Source: Methylobacterium sp. J-070 (lineage in GTDB: Bacteria; Pseudomonadota; Alphaproteobacteria; Rhizobiales; Beijerinckiaceae). Taken from it: DNA of 64,000 nt. Positions within the stretch are counted from its first letter, which is position 1; each line of letters starts with the position of its first letter. This document shows positions 62,350-64,000 of the stretch, in pieces. The translations under genes were made by a program, and so were the position numbers. Under the pieces are notes generated by a model. That model saw nothing but the letters and a program-made list of their open reading frames with translations. It was not told the DNA's origin and ran no database searches. The stretch lies in NCBI RefSeq assembly GCF_022829385.1, contig NZ_JAKSXX010000246.1, forward strand, positions 1-64,000. The letters run 5' to 3'.

Positions 62350-62442
62350 GGAGGCTGGACGAAGACCCGCTCGGTCTCGTTAGGGCTGCTTCCTTCCGGA
62401 CCTGACCCGGTTGGCGAGTGAAACGTCCCTCGCCAACCCCCC
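62350..62442 (-). ncRNA. ffs: Signal recognition particle RNA (4.5S)
   Basis: On the minus strand the conserved domain IV loop GGTCAGGTCCGGAAGGAAGC, followed by AGCCC, is present. The flanking GGTTGGCGAGGGAC and TCGTCCAGCC can pair as the long outer stem. It lies just upstream of dnaX, its usual alphaproteobacterial place. Ends are estimated from pairing. Confidence 0.9.
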
Positions 62443-62688
62443 GCCGGCTATATGGCCGGGGCGTCCGCCGAACGCAAGCGCCGCCCGGCGCCCCGTCGCC
62501 GGTCCAGCGGCGGGGCCGAGCCGCCCGGACGTCCGAGCCGCACCGGCGCGTGGCGGATCGCCCGCGGCGAACAGGTTTCATTGCCCGGTGCCCGATGGGC
62601 GGCGATCCTCTTGAGCCCGCTCCGATTCTCCCCCACAGCTTAGGTGCTCGCGGGACCAGCCCGGCCCCGCGTCGAGGAATGGCGTCCC

Positions 62689-64000
62689 ATGGTCACCCGC
62701 GTCGCCACCGTGGCCTTCGAGGGCATCGAGGCGCGGGCGGTCGACGTCCAGGTCCAGATCATCCCGGGCTCGGTGGTGTTCACGGTGGTCGGCCTGCCCG
62801 ACAAGGCGGTGGCCGAGTCCCGCGAGCGGGTGCGCGGCGCCCTCATCGCCTCGGGGCTCGCGCTGCCGGCCAAGCGCATCACGGTCAACCTCGCCCCGGC
62901 GGATCTGCCGAAGGAGGGCTCGCACTACGACCTCCCGATCGCGCTCGGCGTCATGGCGGCGATCGGCGCGATCCCGGTCGACGCGCTCGGCGGCTACTGC
63001 GTGCTCGGCGAACTCGCCCTCGACGGCAGCATCACGGGGGTCAACGGCGTGCTGCCGGCCGCCATCGCGGCGGCTGCCCGGGGTCTCGGCCTGATCTGTC
63101 CGGCCTCCACCGGCCCGGAGGCGGCCTGGGCCGGCGGCGACCTCGACGTGCTGGCCCCGCGCTCGCTGATCCAGCTCGCCAATCACTTCAAGGGCAGTCA
63201 GGTCATGGCCCGGCCGGAGCCGTCCATCGCGGGCCCCGCCGGACCGCTGCCGGACCTCGCCGACATCAAGGGCCAGGAGGGCTCCAAGCGCGCGCTGGAG
63301 ATCGCCGCGGCCGGCAGCCACAACCTCCTGATGAACGGGCCGCCCGGCTCCGGCAAGTCGATGCTGGCCGCGCGGCTGCCCTCGATCCTGCCGCCCCTGG
63401 ACCCGCGGGAGCTGCTCGACATCTCGATGGTCCAGTCGGTGGCGGGCGAGCTCAGGGGCGGCGCGCTGTCGAACCGCCGGCCGTTCCGGCAACCGCACCA
63501 CTCCGCCTCGATGGCGGCGCTGGTCGGCGGCGGCCTGGGCGCGCGCCCGGGCGAGGTCTCCCTCGCCCATGGCGGCGTCCTGTTCCTGGACGAGCTGCCG
63601 GAATTCGCCCCGCAGGTTCTCGACGGCCTGCGCCAGCCCATGGAGACCGGCGCGGTGATGATCGCCCGGGCCAACCATCGCGTCACCTACCCGGCCCGTT
63701 TCCAGCTCGTGGCGGCCATGAATCCCTGCCGCTGCGGTCAGGGGCTGGAGCCGGGCTATGCCTGCCGGCGCGGCCCGAACGAGCGCTGCATGGCGCAGTA
63801 CCAGGCCCGGATCTCCGGCCCGCTGCTCGACCGGATCGACCTGCGCATCGAGGTCCCGGCGGTGACGGCGGCGGACCTGATCCTCCCGTCGCCCGCGGAG
63901 GGCTCGCGGGAGGCGGCCGGGCGGGTGGCGACGGCACGCGCCCTGCAATCGACGCGCTACGCCGGGCGGGGATTGCCGGCCGCCACCACCAACGCGACCT
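62689..64000 (+). CDS. comM: ComM/YifB-type Mg-chelatase-like AAA+ ATPase, truncated by the window
   Basis: The frame is open from ATG 62689 to the last base, at least 437 residues; the complete protein is about 510. It begins VTRVATVAFEGIEARAVDV, followed by GLPDKAVAESRERVRGAL and a Lon-like fold. The P-loop is NGPPGSGKSMLAARL, Walker B VLFLDELPEF, and MNPCRCG follows. ComM is a branch-migration helicase for natural transformation and integration in other bacteria. A GAGG site is rather distant (11 bases). The C-terminal domain lies outside the window. Confidence 0.92.
   Translation, partial: MVTRVATVAFEGIEARAVDVQVQIIPGSVVFTVVGLPDKAVAESRERVRGALIASGLALPAKRITVNLAPADLPKEGSHYDLPIALGVMAAIGAIPVDALGGYCVLGELALDGSITGVNGVLPAAIAAAARGLGLICPASTGPEAAWAGGDLDVLAPRSLIQLANHFKGSQVMARPEPSIAGPAGPLPDLADIKGQEGSKRALEIAAAGSHNLLMNGPPGSGKSMLAARLPSILPPLDPRELLDISMVQSVAGELRGGALSNRRPFRQPHHSASMAALVGGGLGARPGEVSLAHGGVLFLDELPEFAPQVLDGLRQPMETGAVMIARANHRVTYPARFQLVAAMNPCRCGQGLEPGYACRRGPNERCMAQYQARISGPLLDRIDLRIEVPAVTAADLILPSPAEGSREAAGRVATARALQSTRYAGRGLPAATTNAT

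Overview
The window is about 70% GC and reads as a chromosomal segment of a Methylobacterium-like alphaproteobacterium (Rhizobiales). Evidence: a methanol-metabolism-type four-cysteine cytochrome c, an infC gene with an ATT start and alphaproteobacterial N-terminus, the Hsp20-DUF1150 pair, a DnaX without zinc cysteines, and the order rpmI-rplT-pheS-pheT. Species assignment is inference; no 16S gene or search was available.

Layout. 1-3.96 kb is an accessory block of five proteins I cannot name, separated by strong hairpins. Three of the genes share a repeated 5' leader (hairpin plus GAGATCG-type ribosome site), and one promoter carries a perfect 10-bp dyad. The block ends at the 3' side of an intact tRNA-Gly(CCC), as integrated elements often do. 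4.1-13.4 kb is a ureide (purine ring) catabolism cluster: OHCU decarboxylase, a cytoplasmic and an apparently exported hydroxyisourate hydrolase, an MFS carrier, an allantoin/hydantoin racemase-like protein, an NCS1 permease and a PuuE-type allantoinase. A LysR gene is divergent from ureidoglycine aminohydrolase-ureidoglycolate lyase. Together these take 5-hydroxyisourate towards glyoxylate; uricase and allantoate amidohydrolase are not in the window.

13.5-25.7 kb is mixed: GST, an N-acetylglutaminylglutamine-type amidotransferase, a second class II glutamine amidotransferase, a FlaG-like protein, a gene broken by an in-frame TGA, thiC with its TPP riboswitch, a decayed M50 protease fragment, a hydrolase, HNH, acyltransferase and PilZ proteins, and the cytochrome. 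26-43 kb holds a PBP1A, diguanylate and adenylate cyclases, an ExbB-ExbD-TonB set, Hsp20-DUF1150, a glycosyltransferase, MerR/carboxymuconolactone decarboxylase, infC and a ThiF/MoeB protein.

43.2-49.2 kb is a minus-strand translation operon, rpmI-rplT-(hairpin)-pheS-X-HEPN-pheT-SEC-C protein, in which a coupled two-gene HEPN cassette sits between the two subunits of phenylalanyl-tRNA synthetase. This is the most likely place for a little-described system. 49.9-64 kb is a glycosyltransferase/amylo-1,6-glucosidase pair, dapE, def-fmt-truA, recR, pckA, ybaB, dnaX, the SRP RNA and a comM gene cut by the window end. I saw no CRISPR array, rRNA, transposase or integrase gene.
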